From: Flavobacterium johnsoniae UW101
GTDB taxonomy: Bacteria > Bacteroidota > Bacteroidia > Flavobacteriales > Flavobacteriaceae
Assembly (NCBI RefSeq): GCF_000016645.1
Contig: NC_009441.1
Coordinates: 6,032,873 to 6,096,872 of the forward strand
Length of the DNA stretch: 64,000 nucleotides
Direction: 5' to 3'
Shown: in pieces, positions 25,546 through 34,549 of the stretch
How the letters are laid out: the number at the start of each line of letters is the position of its first letter
How positions within the stretch are numbered: the first letter of the stretch is position 1
Made by a program: the position numbers and the translations under genes
The notes under the pieces: generated by a model
Seen by the model: the letters and a program-made list of their open reading frames with translations, nothing else
Told to the model about the DNA's origin: nothing
Databases searched by the model: none

Positions 25546-26187
25546 ATGAAAATCGCAATTATTGGAGCAACAGGATTTGTTGGCTCAGCAATTTTAAACG
25601 AATTGGCAGACAGAAAACATGATATTACAGCTATTGCAAGAAACCCAAAAGACACAGCAAATGTGACATGGAAAAGTGCTGATATATTTAATGTAAATGA
25701 ATTGGCAGAAATTTTAAAAGGAAATGATGCTGTTATCAATGCGTATAATTCAGGATGGACAAACCCAAACATTTATGATGATTTTATTGCCGGATCAAAA
25801 GCCATTCAGGAAGCGGTAAAAAAATCAGGTGTAAAACGTTACATCACAATTGGCGGTGCGGGCAGTTTATTTGTAGCTCCGGGTTTACAAGCGGTTGACA
25901 CACCAGATTTTCCAAAAGAATATCACGCAGGTGCTACGGCAGCAAGAGATTATTTAAATATCCTAAAAGAAGAAAAAGAATTAGACTGGGCATTTTTCAG
26001 CCCGGCATTTGAAATGCATCAGGGAATTACAACCGGAAGAACAGGAAAATACCGTTTAGGTTTAGAAAATCCTGTTTTTAATGATGAGCAAAGAAGTATT
26101 TTATCTGTAGAGGATTTAGCAGTTGTTATTGCTGATGAAGCAGAAAATCCAAAACACCACCAGGTTAGATTTACAGCGGCTTATTAA
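25546..26187 (+). CDS. NAD(P)H-binding (SDR-like, NmrA/YwnB-type) protein
   Basis: A 213-residue single-domain Rossmann protein with GATGFVGSAILNELADRKHDITAIARN at the N-terminus (GxxGxxG at 7-13) and atypical-SDR features (YITIGGAGSL; DWAFFSPAF). No classical YxxxK catalytic pair is obvious, as in NmrA-like sensors or quinone reductase-type proteins. It likely responds to redox or electrophile stress with the Rrf2 regulator upstream; that is inference from context. Confidence 0.82.
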   Translation: MKIAIIGATGFVGSAILNELADRKHDITAIARNPKDTANVTWKSADIFNVNELAEILKGNDAVINAYNSGWTNPNIYDDFIAGSKAIQEAVKKSGVKRYITIGGAGSLFVAPGLQAVDTPDFPKEYHAGATAARDYLNILKEEKELDWAFFSPAFEMHQGITTGRTGKYRLGLENPVFNDEQRSILSVEDLAVVIADEAENPKHHQVRFTAAY

Positions 26188-26195
26188 TTATTTAA

Positions 26196-26225
26196 AAGGT
26201 GCTAAGGTTCTAAGATGCTAAGTTT
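26196..26225. repeat. CTAAG-family short repeat
   Basis: AGGTGCTAAGGTTCTAAGATGCTAAG, three near-copies of a CTAAG unit about 9 nt apart. The rest of the gap to 26474 holds the terminator at 26263-26296 and an ATTCGTG-containing tract (26388-26410) similar to one at 34735-34760. Confidence 0.6.
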
Positions 26226-26262
26226 TATATGATTTTGAGCTGGAAACGCTGCAATACTACTC

Positions 26263-26296
26263 AAACCCGACAGGTTTTAAAAACCTGTCGGGTTTC
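26263..26296 (+). terminator. Intrinsic terminator after the NAD(P)H-binding protein gene
   Basis: 15-bp stem AAACCCGACAGGTTT with its complement, followed by TTTCTTT. Confidence 0.8.
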
Positions 26297-26474
26297 TTTA
26301 TGTTAAAAATTACTGCTAAACAATCTTTGTCGGGTCTTTTTGTATCAATTCTTCTACTTCGTTTAGAAACAAAAAATAGGATAACAAATTCGTGTAAATT
26401 CGTGCAATTACTGAATAACTAACCTTTTGAAACTGTTTTTGTTTTCTGTACTTTTACAATATTAAAAAAGTATT

Positions 26475-27566
26475 TTGTCAAGTTTAAAAAAACAGTCGGG
26501 AAGTTTAACTGAAAAAGCTGGAATTTCATCTCCTGAAATTACCAATGTTTCGGCTATCAATCAAATTAAAAACAAACGCAGACAACAGCCTTCGACAGCA
26601 GAATTAATCAATGGAATTCTGGCAGGAAATAGAACTGCATTAAGTCGAGCTATTACACTTGTTGAAAGCACTAATCCCGAGCATACGGCAAAGGCAGAAG
26701 AAGTTATAAATGGCTGTATTTCTTATGCCAATAAATCTATCCGAATAGGAATTACAGGAGTTCCCGGAGTTGGAAAAAGTACTTTTATTGAGGCTTTTGG
26801 AACTTCTTTAACTCAGACAGGAAAAAAAGTCGCTGTTTTGGCTGTTGACCCAAGCAGTTCAATCTCTCACGGAAGTATTTTGGGTGATAAAACCCGAATG
26901 GAAGAATTGGTAAAAGATGAAAATGCTTTTATCAGACCAAGTGCGTCTGGCGAAAATTTAGGCGGTGTTGCCCGTAAAACCCGCGAAACTATTATCTTGT
27001 GTGAAGCGGCAGGTTTTGACACCATAATTATTGAAACTGTTGGAGTTGGCCAAAGCGAAACTGCGGTTCACAGCATGGTAGATTTTTTCCTTTTATTGAA
27101 AATTTCCGGTGCGGGTGATGAACTTCAGGGAATAAAACGCGGTATTATGGAAATGGCAGATGCCATTGTCATCAATAAAGCAGATGGTGATAATATTAAA
27201 AAAGCAAATCAGGCGAAACTTGAATTTAACCGTGCTTTGCATTTATTTCCTCCAAAAAAATCAAGCTGGCAGCCAAAAGTGACCACTTGCAGTGCGATTA
27301 CAAAAGACGGAATTTCGGAAATTTGGAATACCATTTCTGATTATTTTGAAATGACTAAAGAGTCTGGCTTTTTTCAGGAAAAGAGAAACGAACAAAACCA
27401 GTTTTGGATGATGGAAACTATTAACGAACAGCTGAAACAAAATTTCTACAATCAGCCTGAAATCATTTCATTATTGGAACAAAATAAAAAAGCGGTGCAA
27501 AATAATGAAATATCACCTTTTGCAGCCGCTCAGCTTTTATTAAACGAATATAAAAAGAGCTTCTAA
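26475..27566 (+). CDS. meaB: Methylmalonyl-CoA mutase-associated GTPase MeaB
   Basis: A 363-residue G3E-type P-loop GTPase that protects and reloads B12-dependent acyl-CoA mutases. Walker A is GVPGVGKST (95-103), followed by VAVLAVDPSSSISHGSILGDKTRM, the ETVGVGQSE switch segment and NKADGD for base recognition. The start is TTG, preceded by TACTTTTA as a probable -7 box at about 26450. No mutase gene is in the window; the PduO-type adenosyltransferase at 6297-6866 belongs to the same pathway. Confidence 0.92.
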   Translation: MSSLKKQSGSLTEKAGISSPEITNVSAINQIKNKRRQQPSTAELINGILAGNRTALSRAITLVESTNPEHTAKAEEVINGCISYANKSIRIGITGVPGVGKSTFIEAFGTSLTQTGKKVAVLAVDPSSSISHGSILGDKTRMEELVKDENAFIRPSASGENLGGVARKTRETIILCEAAGFDTIIIETVGVGQSETAVHSMVDFFLLLKISGAGDELQGIKRGIMEMADAIVINKADGDNIKKANQAKLEFNRALHLFPPKKSSWQPKVTTCSAITKDGISEIWNTISDYFEMTKESGFFQEKRNEQNQFWMMETINEQLKQNFYNQPEIISLLEQNKKAVQNNEISPFAAAQLLLNEYKKSF

Positions 27567-27593
27567 TTCCTTAAAGCTTTTTTACTATTTCAT

Positions 27594-28127
27594 TTATTTT
27601 ACATTCATTGAAATTGTATAAGTATCTTCACTTTCTAAAATACGATATTTACCAGGAATTAAAATGTCTGAATTGAACTTAAGGGATTTAACTAATTCCG
27701 GAGCTATAGTCTGTCCTTCCGGAATTACATAAACGTCTCCATTTTGCAATAATACTTTTTTATGTTCTGCGGTTAAAGCACTTTTTTGAATTTCCATAAC
27801 AAAATTCCCTTTTTCATTTGTAACACGTACTGGTGTACCGCCAGGATTTGGTTTCGCAAAGCCATAGGTTCTCCATTCGTAATAAACAAAATTACAAAAC
27901 CCTTCCGGCTGACTGCAGTCAATATTATGCGCTCCCCAGGCTTGCACAATAACACCTTCATAGTGCGGTAAATATCTTTGAGTATTGGGTTGATTTTCCT
28001 GCTCTGTGTTTGATTGAGCATTTTGATCTTCACTAGAATCGTTGTTGCAGCTTATAAAAAAAGCGACAAACGCAAAAACTAAAATTGCTTGTAATACTTT
28101 CAATTTTGTTTGTTGTAAATTTTCCAT
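27594..28127 (-). CDS. Lipoprotein of unknown function
   Basis: A 177-residue lipoprotein. A Lys-containing N-region and hydrophobic segment (10-26) end in a lipobox FFISC (Cys27), followed by an Asn/Gln/Glu-rich linker (28-50). The folded part contains two Cys (in NIDCSQPEGFCNF) that could form a disulfide. No family recognised. Convergent with meaB, 27 nt apart. Confidence 0.65.
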   Translation of the reverse strand: MENLQQTKLKVLQAILVFAFVAFFISCNNDSSEDQNAQSNTEQENQPNTQRYLPHYEGVIVQAWGAHNIDCSQPEGFCNFVYYEWRTYGFAKPNPGGTPVRVTNEKGNFVMEIQKSALTAEHKKVLLQNGDVYVIPEGQTIAPELVKSLKFNSDILIPGKYRILESEDTYTISMNVK

Positions 28128-28245
28128 AATAAATTAATTTAATTGACCTTACTCTATTACTGGCTTTTCAGGTTACGCCTTTTGGTTTAGTGTATATCAA
28201 TTAAATTTATTTTTTGTTACCCTTTTCGTTTGAATTTTAATACAA

Positions 28246-28292
28246 AAAAAAGCTGCTAAGTATGAAATTACACACCTAACAGCTTTTCTTTT
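28246..28292 (-). terminator. Terminator-like hairpin after the LTA-synthase-like gene
   Basis: On the minus strand AAAGCTGTTAGGT pairs imperfectly with ACTTAGCAGCTTT, followed by a T run. It is just downstream of the gene's stop codon. Confidence 0.65.
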
Positions 28293-28307
28293 GAAATGAA
28301 TTGAAAA

Positions 28308-30248
28308 TTATTTTTTCGTGTCTCTAAGCTTATATTTGTTTTCTTTATATAAATTTCCAGCCGTAATTACGTGTGCCAAAGCATCTTTTGCCAATTCTTC
28401 ATTTAATTTTACCGGAATTAAAGTTGTATCGTTTTTGATTTCAAACTGAAGCGGCTTCAAATTTGGCTGCATAATGACAACCTGATTTTCAACTCTAAAA
28501 GCATTAATATCATTAAACTGCATAATAGATCTTCCCTGAACTTTTGGATCTAATCTGCTTAAATTTCTTCCTACCATTGGCGTTTCAAAAGGAATTCCTA
28601 AATAACTCAATAATGTAGGCGGAATATCAATCTGACTTGCCAGTCTGTCATAAACGGCACCTTTTGGAACTCCCGGCCCCATAATAAATGCCGGAATATG
28701 GAATTTATTAATTGGCACTAAATTCTTTCCGTATGTTCTGGTGTTGTGGTCAGCAATTACAATAAAAATTGTGTTCTTAAAATAGGGTTCTTTTTTAGCC
28801 ATTTCAAAGAATTTCCCAATCGAGAAATCGGCATATTTCATAGCGTTGTTTACTGTTGCCGGTTTTGCATCATAAGGTTTAATTCTTCCCGCAGGATATT
28901 CAAACGGCTCATGATTAGAAGTTGAAAACATTAAAGAAAAGAACGGTTTATCGCCTTTTGATTTGAAATAATTATTGGCTTTCGTAACCAAATCTTCATC
29001 AGAATAACCCCAGGTTCCTTTGAAAGCATATTTATTTCCGTCTGATTCAAAATCGGTCTGGTCTACGATGTCTGTAAAACCATTTCCATTGAAAAACGAA
29101 GCCATATTATCAAAATTAGCCATTCCGCCGTAAATGAAACTGGTATCGTAACCTTTATGTTTTAAAGCGTCGGCAAGTGTAAAAAATCCTTGCTGTGAGT
29201 TTCCAAGTTTTACAACACTTTCTGATGGTGATGGTAAAAATCCGGTTACAACGGCTTCGATACCGCGTACACTTCTGGTTCCTGTACAATATAAATTGGT
29301 GAACAATAATCCTTCTTTTGATAATTTATCAAATTCTGGTGTTAATGGTTTTCCGCCTAAAATTCCAACGTATTCTGCACCTAAACTTTCTTGTAGAAAT
29401 ATTACCAAATTATATGGCTTTTTCATAACAGAATCTGGCTGCTGTACATGCAAAAACGGAATTGCTGCATCTGTAAAATCATTTGGACCGGCGATCATGT
29501 ATTTTTTCACACGCGCAATCGCTTCGGCTTCATCCATTTTACCGTACATTTTAGTATTTCCTTCGTTCTTAATTGAATAAGCGGCAAAAGCAACCGTATA
29601 AAATGAGTTTAATCCTAGAGTATTTGTTAATTGATCTGTTGAGAAAACGGCATTACTGGCATTAATAGGGCGTTTTGAAGTAAGGCTTGAACGCGCTCCA
29701 AAAAACAATAAAAAAGCAGCTAATGGAAAAACCATTAATTTGAATTTATATTGAGTGCTTGTAGTATGAAAATATTTTTTCCCTTTTTTGAAGGCAAAAT
29801 AAATCACAACTCCCAAAATCAAAAAAGTCACGATAATAGAAGTCAAGTAACTTTTTAAAAGCATTCCCACTACTTCTTTTGGATAAATAAGATAATCTAA
29901 GAAAATCTTATTTGGACGTGTATCGTACTGTTTTACAAAATCTGGTGAAGCCAGTTCTACAAAAAGTATTAAAAACAGAAACAAGAAACTGTAAATTACC
30001 AGAAACTTATTGGTGAATTTAATCCAGTTGTTTGGCAGAAAAGTGATTAAAACAGCCGGCAGAAATGACAAATAACAAAGTAAAATTAAGTCCATTCGCA
30101 AACCGATTGGAAAAATATACCAGAAATCTGGTGTCTGCTCTACTCTTTCTTTAAAAAGAAAAAACAAAAAGATTCGGCTTAAAGTCGTAATCAGTAATCC
30201 GATCAATATAAAATTGAAAATAGGTTTTAAGAAACTTAATTTTTTCAT
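28308..30248 (-). CDS. LTA synthase-family (alkaline phosphatase superfamily) membrane phosphotransferase
   Basis: A 646-residue protein. Five N-terminal membrane spans (about 10-30, 45-70, 77-100, 130-150, 165-185) precede an exported sulfatase-like domain (about 275-600). The metal-site motif is VIFLQESLGAEYVG. The nucleophile Thr is in CTGTRSVRGIEAVVTG, and metal ligands recur in YGGMANFDNM and IADHNTRTYGKN. In other phyla such enzymes transfer phosphoglycerol or phosphoethanolamine from lipids. Bacteroidota lack lipoteichoic acid, so the acceptor is unknown, perhaps glycans or lipid headgroups. Confidence 0.85.
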   Translation of the reverse strand: MKKLSFLKPIFNFILIGLLITTLSRIFLFFLFKERVEQTPDFWYIFPIGLRMDLILLCYLSFLPAVLITFLPNNWIKFTNKFLVIYSFLFLFLILFVELASPDFVKQYDTRPNKIFLDYLIYPKEVVGMLLKSYLTSIIVTFLILGVVIYFAFKKGKKYFHTTSTQYKFKLMVFPLAAFLLFFGARSSLTSKRPINASNAVFSTDQLTNTLGLNSFYTVAFAAYSIKNEGNTKMYGKMDEAEAIARVKKYMIAGPNDFTDAAIPFLHVQQPDSVMKKPYNLVIFLQESLGAEYVGILGGKPLTPEFDKLSKEGLLFTNLYCTGTRSVRGIEAVVTGFLPSPSESVVKLGNSQQGFFTLADALKHKGYDTSFIYGGMANFDNMASFFNGNGFTDIVDQTDFESDGNKYAFKGTWGYSDEDLVTKANNYFKSKGDKPFFSLMFSTSNHEPFEYPAGRIKPYDAKPATVNNAMKYADFSIGKFFEMAKKEPYFKNTIFIVIADHNTRTYGKNLVPINKFHIPAFIMGPGVPKGAVYDRLASQIDIPPTLLSYLGIPFETPMVGRNLSRLDPKVQGRSIMQFNDINAFRVENQVVIMQPNLKPLQFEIKNDTTLIPVKLNEELAKDALAHVITAGNLYKENKYKLRDTKK

Positions 30249-30290
30249 TAGATGATTTAAATTAATTTTTGGTTGAAAAATACTGTATCG

Positions 30291-30518
30291 TTACTCTTCG
30301 TAACGATTTACTTCTCTGTCATAAAACTCGTTTGCTTTTTCAATTAAGCCTTCCATTTCCGCATTTAATTCTGCTTCATCAAGATCTTCAGCTTCTTCCA
30401 AAAATTCAACCTCATCATCTTTTAGGTTAATTATAAATCTAGGATAATCCAGGTGAATGATAAAAATATCATCTGGAAAATCAGTATTATCTCCGAGTAA
30501 AAATTTAGGTAATTCCAT
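30291..30518 (-). CDS. Small acidic protein of unknown function
   Basis: A 75-residue, strongly acidic protein. The first half forms short strands (FIIHLDYPRFIINL), the second a Glu-rich helix (EFLEEAEDLDEAELNAEMEG). No family recognised, but codon use and spacing (42 nt upstream of the LTA-synthase-like gene on the same strand) support it as real and possibly co-transcribed. Confidence 0.65.
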   Translation of the reverse strand: MELPKFLLGDNTDFPDDIFIIHLDYPRFIINLKDDEVEFLEEAEDLDEAELNAEMEGLIEKANEFYDREVNRYEE

Positions 30519-30637
30519 ATTATTTAAGTTTATTTTTAGATGTTACAATTGTCTGTTATCAGACTCGTTTTTTGTTACAGATTAAAATGATTTTTCAATC
30601 CTAAAATCTGTTTTATATTATTATTCAAGCTTCAAAC

Positions 30638-32023
30638 TTAATTATTTAAAGGTGAATTTGCGATTAACTTCTTCGTTAGAAAATGAAAGCGAATATACAG
30701 AAAAATTGCTGCTGCTGTTAAACCTGCCAAAAGTCCTATCCAAACGCCTTGCGCTTTTAGTTCTGTATGCTCTCCTAAATAATATGAAATAGGAAAACCA
30801 ATGATCCAATAAGCCACAAATGTAATATACATAGGCACTTTTACATCCTGTAAGCCACGCAGAGCGCCCAAAACTACAACCTGAATTCCATCAGAAATTT
30901 GGAAAACAGCCGCAATTAAAAGCAGTTTTGATGCAATTGCAATTACTTCGGTATTATCCAGAACCTGTCCTGTATTTTCCATATTTAAAAACATATGCGG
31001 CAGATAATTATGGAATACTATAAATAGAAGTGCAAAGAAAGTTTCGAGTATAATTGCCAGTAAGAAAATAGAACGGGCTACGACAATCAGCTTTTTATAA
31101 TCGTTTAATCCTCTTTGGTTGCTGACCCTGATCATCGAAGTGACGCTCAATCCCATTGCAAACATAAAAGTCATCGAAGCCAGACTTAAAGCAATCTGAT
31201 TAGCGGCCTGACTGGTTTTTCCAATATTACCGCAAAGCCATATAGAAGCGGTAAACAAAACTACTTCAAACAACATTTGCATTGCCGATGGAAATCCAAT
31301 GCTGATGATTTTTTTGATCGTTGCTTTTTTGATTTCATCAAAACTGAAACCTTTAAAGAAACGTTTTAAATCGTCTCTTCTTGACAACATTATATGCATA
31401 AACATTACCAAAAATATTCTCGAAATCACAGTTCCCAATGCCGCCCCAATAATTCCCATTTTTGGAAAAATCCAGATTCCGTAAATTAAAACATAGTTTA
31501 ACCCTACGTGCAGCACGTTTGCCATAACCATGGCATACATAGAATATTTGGTAAGAGACATTCCGTCTGCAAATTGCTTATATCCCTGATACATAATTAA
31601 AGGAATCAACGAAAAAGCTACCCAGCCCAAATAAGGTTTTGCCAGAACAATAACATCTGCAGGCTGTTTTAATAATTCCATTATAGGTTTTGCAAACATG
31701 ATTACAGTAAAAAGCACTAGTCCTAAAATGGTGCATAAAAATAATCCGTGGTGAAAAGCAGAACGAATTTTACTGTCATTTTTTTCTGCATCGCCTTCGG
31801 CTACAATTGGAGTTATGGCAGTAGAAAAACCAATTCCCAGAGACATTGCAATAAAAATCATGCTGTTTCCTAATGAAACTGCTGCTAATTCTGTACTGCC
31901 AATTTTCCCTACCATTATATTGTCGACAATACCAATTAAAGTATGGCCAACCATTCCTAAAATAACAGGATAGGCAAGTTTAAAATTATATGAAAATTCT
32001 TTTGTGTACTGCTTTAAATTCAC
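30638..32023 (-). CDS. MATE-family multidrug efflux transporter (NorM type)
   Basis: A 461-residue inner-membrane protein with 12 predicted helices in two homologous halves. PVILGMVGHTLIGIVDNIMVGKIG near the N-terminus and GFPSAMQMLFEVVLFTASIWLCG at the start of the second half are typical MATE signatures. It should export cationic compounds in exchange for Na+ or H+. No regulator is adjacent. Confidence 0.93.
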   Translation of the reverse strand: MNLKQYTKEFSYNFKLAYPVILGMVGHTLIGIVDNIMVGKIGSTELAAVSLGNSMIFIAMSLGIGFSTAITPIVAEGDAEKNDSKIRSAFHHGLFLCTILGLVLFTVIMFAKPIMELLKQPADVIVLAKPYLGWVAFSLIPLIMYQGYKQFADGMSLTKYSMYAMVMANVLHVGLNYVLIYGIWIFPKMGIIGAALGTVISRIFLVMFMHIMLSRRDDLKRFFKGFSFDEIKKATIKKIISIGFPSAMQMLFEVVLFTASIWLCGNIGKTSQAANQIALSLASMTFMFAMGLSVTSMIRVSNQRGLNDYKKLIVVARSIFLLAIILETFFALLFIVFHNYLPHMFLNMENTGQVLDNTEVIAIASKLLLIAAVFQISDGIQVVVLGALRGLQDVKVPMYITFVAYWIIGFPISYYLGEHTELKAQGVWIGLLAGLTAAAIFLYIRFHFLTKKLIANSPLNN

Positions 32024-32125
32024 TTGTATTCTTTTTTAGTGCGCAAAGATAATCAGAAGCTTCGAATTCTGATCTATTTATAAAAACATAAGCCAATATT
32101 AAGACTAAAATCAGCATACCATAAT

Positions 32126-32156
32126 ATTATATAACGATTTTTAAAAATTATATAAC
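32126..32156 (+). promoter_or_regulatory. Tandem direct repeat before the small barrel gene
   Basis: ATTATATAAC occurs at 32126-32135 and 32147-32156, exactly 21 nt apart. A TACTTTTA -7 box lies at 32178-32185, and the start codon at 32214. Two helical turns between copies suggests a dimeric activator site over the -35 region. Confidence 0.45.
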
Positions 32157-32213
32157 AAGCTCAAAAGACCTCTATTTTACTTTTACATTATTAATAATTC
32201 AAAAATATTTGCC

Positions 32214-32729
32214 ATGAAAAAATTACAGATTATATGCCTAGCTGCCTTTGCTTTTTTATACTCCAACACAACTTTCGCTCAAGACGCCGCAACAAATTAC
32301 AATCAGGGATTTAGATTAGGTTTTGGGTTAAATGGCGGTATTCCAACCGATAATGATTATGACTGGTCACTTGGAGGAGACGTTCGTTTACAATATGATT
32401 TATCTAAAAAAACATCATTAACGCTAACAACAGGTTTTACAAATTTATTTTTAGGAAAAGATGATTTAGGAAATGACATAAAAGATTTAGGATTTATTCC
32501 TGCAAAAGCTGGTTTTAAAGCTTTTATCTGGGAAGATCAATTTTATGTTTTAGGTGAAGTAGGTGCCGGTTTTGCTGTAACAAACGGTTATAACGACACT
32601 ACTTTTTTATGGGCGCCTGGAATTGGGTACGCCAACAAATACATTGATATAAGTGTCCGCTACGAGGACTACAACAAATTCAAAACCAACCAAGTGGCTT
32701 TACGTTTAGCCTATGGTTTTGATCTATAA
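32214..32729 (+). CDS. Small outer-membrane beta-barrel protein (porin-like)
   Basis: A 171-residue exported protein with a clear signal peptide (cleavage after TTFAQ, about 23). The mature part has alternating strands (FRLGFGLNGGIPTD, DVRLQYDLSKKTSLTLTTGF, FYVLGEVGAGFAV, IDISVRYEDY) and ends in VALRLAYGFDL, a typical last barrel strand with terminal aromatic. It resembles eight-stranded OmpA/OmpX-like barrels. Function unknown. Confidence 0.75.
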   Translation: MKKLQIICLAAFAFLYSNTTFAQDAATNYNQGFRLGFGLNGGIPTDNDYDWSLGGDVRLQYDLSKKTSLTLTTGFTNLFLGKDDLGNDIKDLGFIPAKAGFKAFIWEDQFYVLGEVGAGFAVTNGYNDTTFLWAPGIGYANKYIDISVRYEDYNKFKTNQVALRLAYGFDL

Positions 32730-32767
32730 AAAGAAAGGTTTATTTTATTTTTTTGTTTTTGGTAACA

Positions 32768-32800
32768 GACCCGGAAGTTTTCATAGTCTTCCGGGTTTTG
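32768..32800 (+). terminator. Intrinsic terminator after the small barrel gene
   Basis: 9-bp stem ACCCGGAAG/CTTCCGGGT with a 10-nt loop, then TTTTG. Confidence 0.75.
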
Positions 32801-32809
32801 TATTTTATG

Positions 32810-32843
32810 CCATTGGTCAAAACAAAATTACCATTAGTCAAAT
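32810..32843 (+). promoter_or_regulatory. Candidate LytTR box pair before the DUF6268-like gene
   Basis: CCATTGGTCAAAA (32810) and CCATTAGTCAAAT (32831) are direct repeats with 21-nt period. They match the LytTR consensus [TA][AC][CA]GTTN[AG][TC] except for A in place of the G. They end just upstream of the expected -35 region of a TAATTCG -7 box (32872-32878). Confidence 0.5.
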
Positions 32844-32897
32844 GATTTTTCAGGATTGATTTAGATCGCGGTAATTCGCAGAAAAATTAATCAAATC

Positions 32898-33833
32898 ATG
32901 AACAAAACAGTTTTTTATCTATCGCAGCTTTTTCTTCTTTTATTGGTTTCTGCTGCAGCACAATCACAATCCGGAATTTCAGGCGAGTTTAAAGTCGATT
33001 ATGTTCCTTTTTCTAAATATGTCCGGCCAATGGACAGCACCAGAACAAATGCCGAAAGCAATTTTAAAAGAGCCCAGATTGTTTTTGAAGTGCCAATTTC
33101 GTTAGAAACAGACAAATACAATAATCCCAGACTCTGGTCTGTTTTTGTAAATGGAAGTTATGCGAGAATGGAAAACAGAAACTACAATATTCAAGATCTC
33201 CCGACAGAATTTCAGACAGGATTTCCAACTGAATTATTGAACACACAAGTTGGTATTAAACATTTACGATCTATTTCTCCATCCTGGTCTTTATTAATCC
33301 TGGCTTCTGTTGGAGTTTATACAGATATGGTCGAAATTAACAAAGATGATGTCCTGATACAAGGAGGAGTGCTTTTTATCAAACAATTTAATCCTAATCT
33401 GGCTTTAGGTATAGGCCCGGTTTTAACCAATAGTTTTGGTGTGCCAATGGTATTGCCCGGAATTTATTTTAATTGGGAATTCAGAGGCGCCTTGCATTTT
33501 AAAGTTGCTTTTCCTGAAGGTGTGGAGTTTGGCTATAAAATGTCTGACAATCTTGATTTAAAGCTTGTGGGAGAATTAAGCGGTATGACGGCCGAAACCA
33601 AAATTGGAAATAAATCTTCGTTATTGGGATATCAGCAGATACTTGCAGGTTTACGACCTCAGCTTAAGTTTGGCGAGCATTGGACTCTTGAACCTACTGC
33701 TGGAACTACTCTTCTTCGCAGTTTCTCTACTACTAATAGAAAGATTAAAGATATTTTTAAAGAAAAAGATATAGCCGATCCAAGATTTACTACTACTTTT
33801 TACGGAGCAATAGCTCTAAAATGGAAATTCTAG
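32898..33833 (+). CDS. Outer-membrane beta-barrel protein (DUF6268-like)
   Basis: A 311-residue exported protein. The signal peptide ends near SAAAQSQ (about 23). The rest is rich in amphipathic strands (about 12) and closes with TTFYGAIALKWKF, a barrel-terminating strand. The opening SGEFKVDYVPFSKY and the size fit DUF6268; this is recognition by pattern only. It is convergent with the LytTR response regulator gene (2 nt apart) and has candidate LytTR boxes, so it may be a target of that system. Confidence 0.7.
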   Translation: MNKTVFYLSQLFLLLLVSAAAQSQSGISGEFKVDYVPFSKYVRPMDSTRTNAESNFKRAQIVFEVPISLETDKYNNPRLWSVFVNGSYARMENRNYNIQDLPTEFQTGFPTELLNTQVGIKHLRSISPSWSLLILASVGVYTDMVEINKDDVLIQGGVLFIKQFNPNLALGIGPVLTNSFGVPMVLPGIYFNWEFRGALHFKVAFPEGVEFGYKMSDNLDLKLVGELSGMTAETKIGNKSSLLGYQQILAGLRPQLKFGEHWTLEPTAGTTLLRSFSTTNRKIKDIFKEKDIADPRFTTTFYGAIALKWKF

Positions 33834-33835
33834 AG

Positions 33836-34549
33836 CTACCTGCTTAATAAGTTTTTATAGACTACCTCTTTCAATAATGCCTCGCGGCGGGTTCTTGAAA
33901 TTGGTAGTTCTTGTCCTTTTATAAATAATCGTCCGCCCGAAACAGAATCGATATGAGTGATGTTTACTAAAAATGATTTATGAATTCTAAAGAAAATCTC
34001 TGCCGGAAGTGTTTCTTCTAATGAAATCATGGTTTGATGAATTACAATGACTTTTTCTTTAAAATGAAGTTTAGCATAATTCTGCATTCCTTCAATATAT
34101 AAAATATCTACCCAGGAAATTTTCTGAAATCCTTCTTCCTGACGCACATATAAAAACGGATCTAATTGATTTTGTTTTGGAGCGTGCATCATTTGATGCC
34201 ATTGTCTGGCTTTTAAAGATGCCTGATAAAAGCGTTGAAACGTAATAGGTTTTAATAAATAATCTACAACCTGTAACCGATATCCGTCTAGAGCATGTTC
34301 TGAATAAGCAGTTGTAAAAATCACCAATGGCGGATTATCTAATGCTTCCAGAAACTCTAATCCGGTAAGATAAGGCATATTGATATCGAGAAACATCAAA
34401 TCGATTTGCTTTTCCTGAAGATACGAAGTCGCTTCTAATGCCGAAGCACATGTGCCTGCAGCTTCCAGAAAATCAATTTTAGAAATAAAATCTACGATTC
34501 CGTTTCTTGCAATAGGTTCATCGTCTATAACGAGGCATTTCATGTTCAT
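33836..34549 (-). CDS. LytTR-family response regulator
   Basis: A 237-residue regulator. The receiver domain (1-120) has the DDEP acidic pair, the phospho-acceptor Asp in LMFLDINMP and a conserved Lys in DYLLKPIT. The C-terminal LytTR domain (about 140-237) carries FLYVRQEEG, ILYIEGMQNYAKLH, FFRIHKSFLVNITHI and ELPISRTRRE, typical of this non-HTH DNA-binding fold. It is the partner of the LytS-type kinase upstream, separated by a repeat-filled 284-nt gap. Confidence 0.92.
   Translation of the reverse strand: MNMKCLVIDDEPIARNGIVDFISKIDFLEAAGTCASALEATSYLQEKQIDLMFLDINMPYLTGLEFLEALDNPPLVIFTTAYSEHALDGYRLQVVDYLLKPITFQRFYQASLKARQWHQMMHAPKQNQLDPFLYVRQEEGFQKISWVDILYIEGMQNYAKLHFKEKVIVIHQTMISLEETLPAEIFFRIHKSFLVNITHIDSVSGGRLFIKGQELPISRTRREALLKEVVYKNLLSR

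Noticed and set aside
28308..30248. True lipoteichoic acid synthase
   Set aside because: Bacteroidota have no lipoteichoic acid; the sequence supports only the superfamily-level phosphotransferase call.
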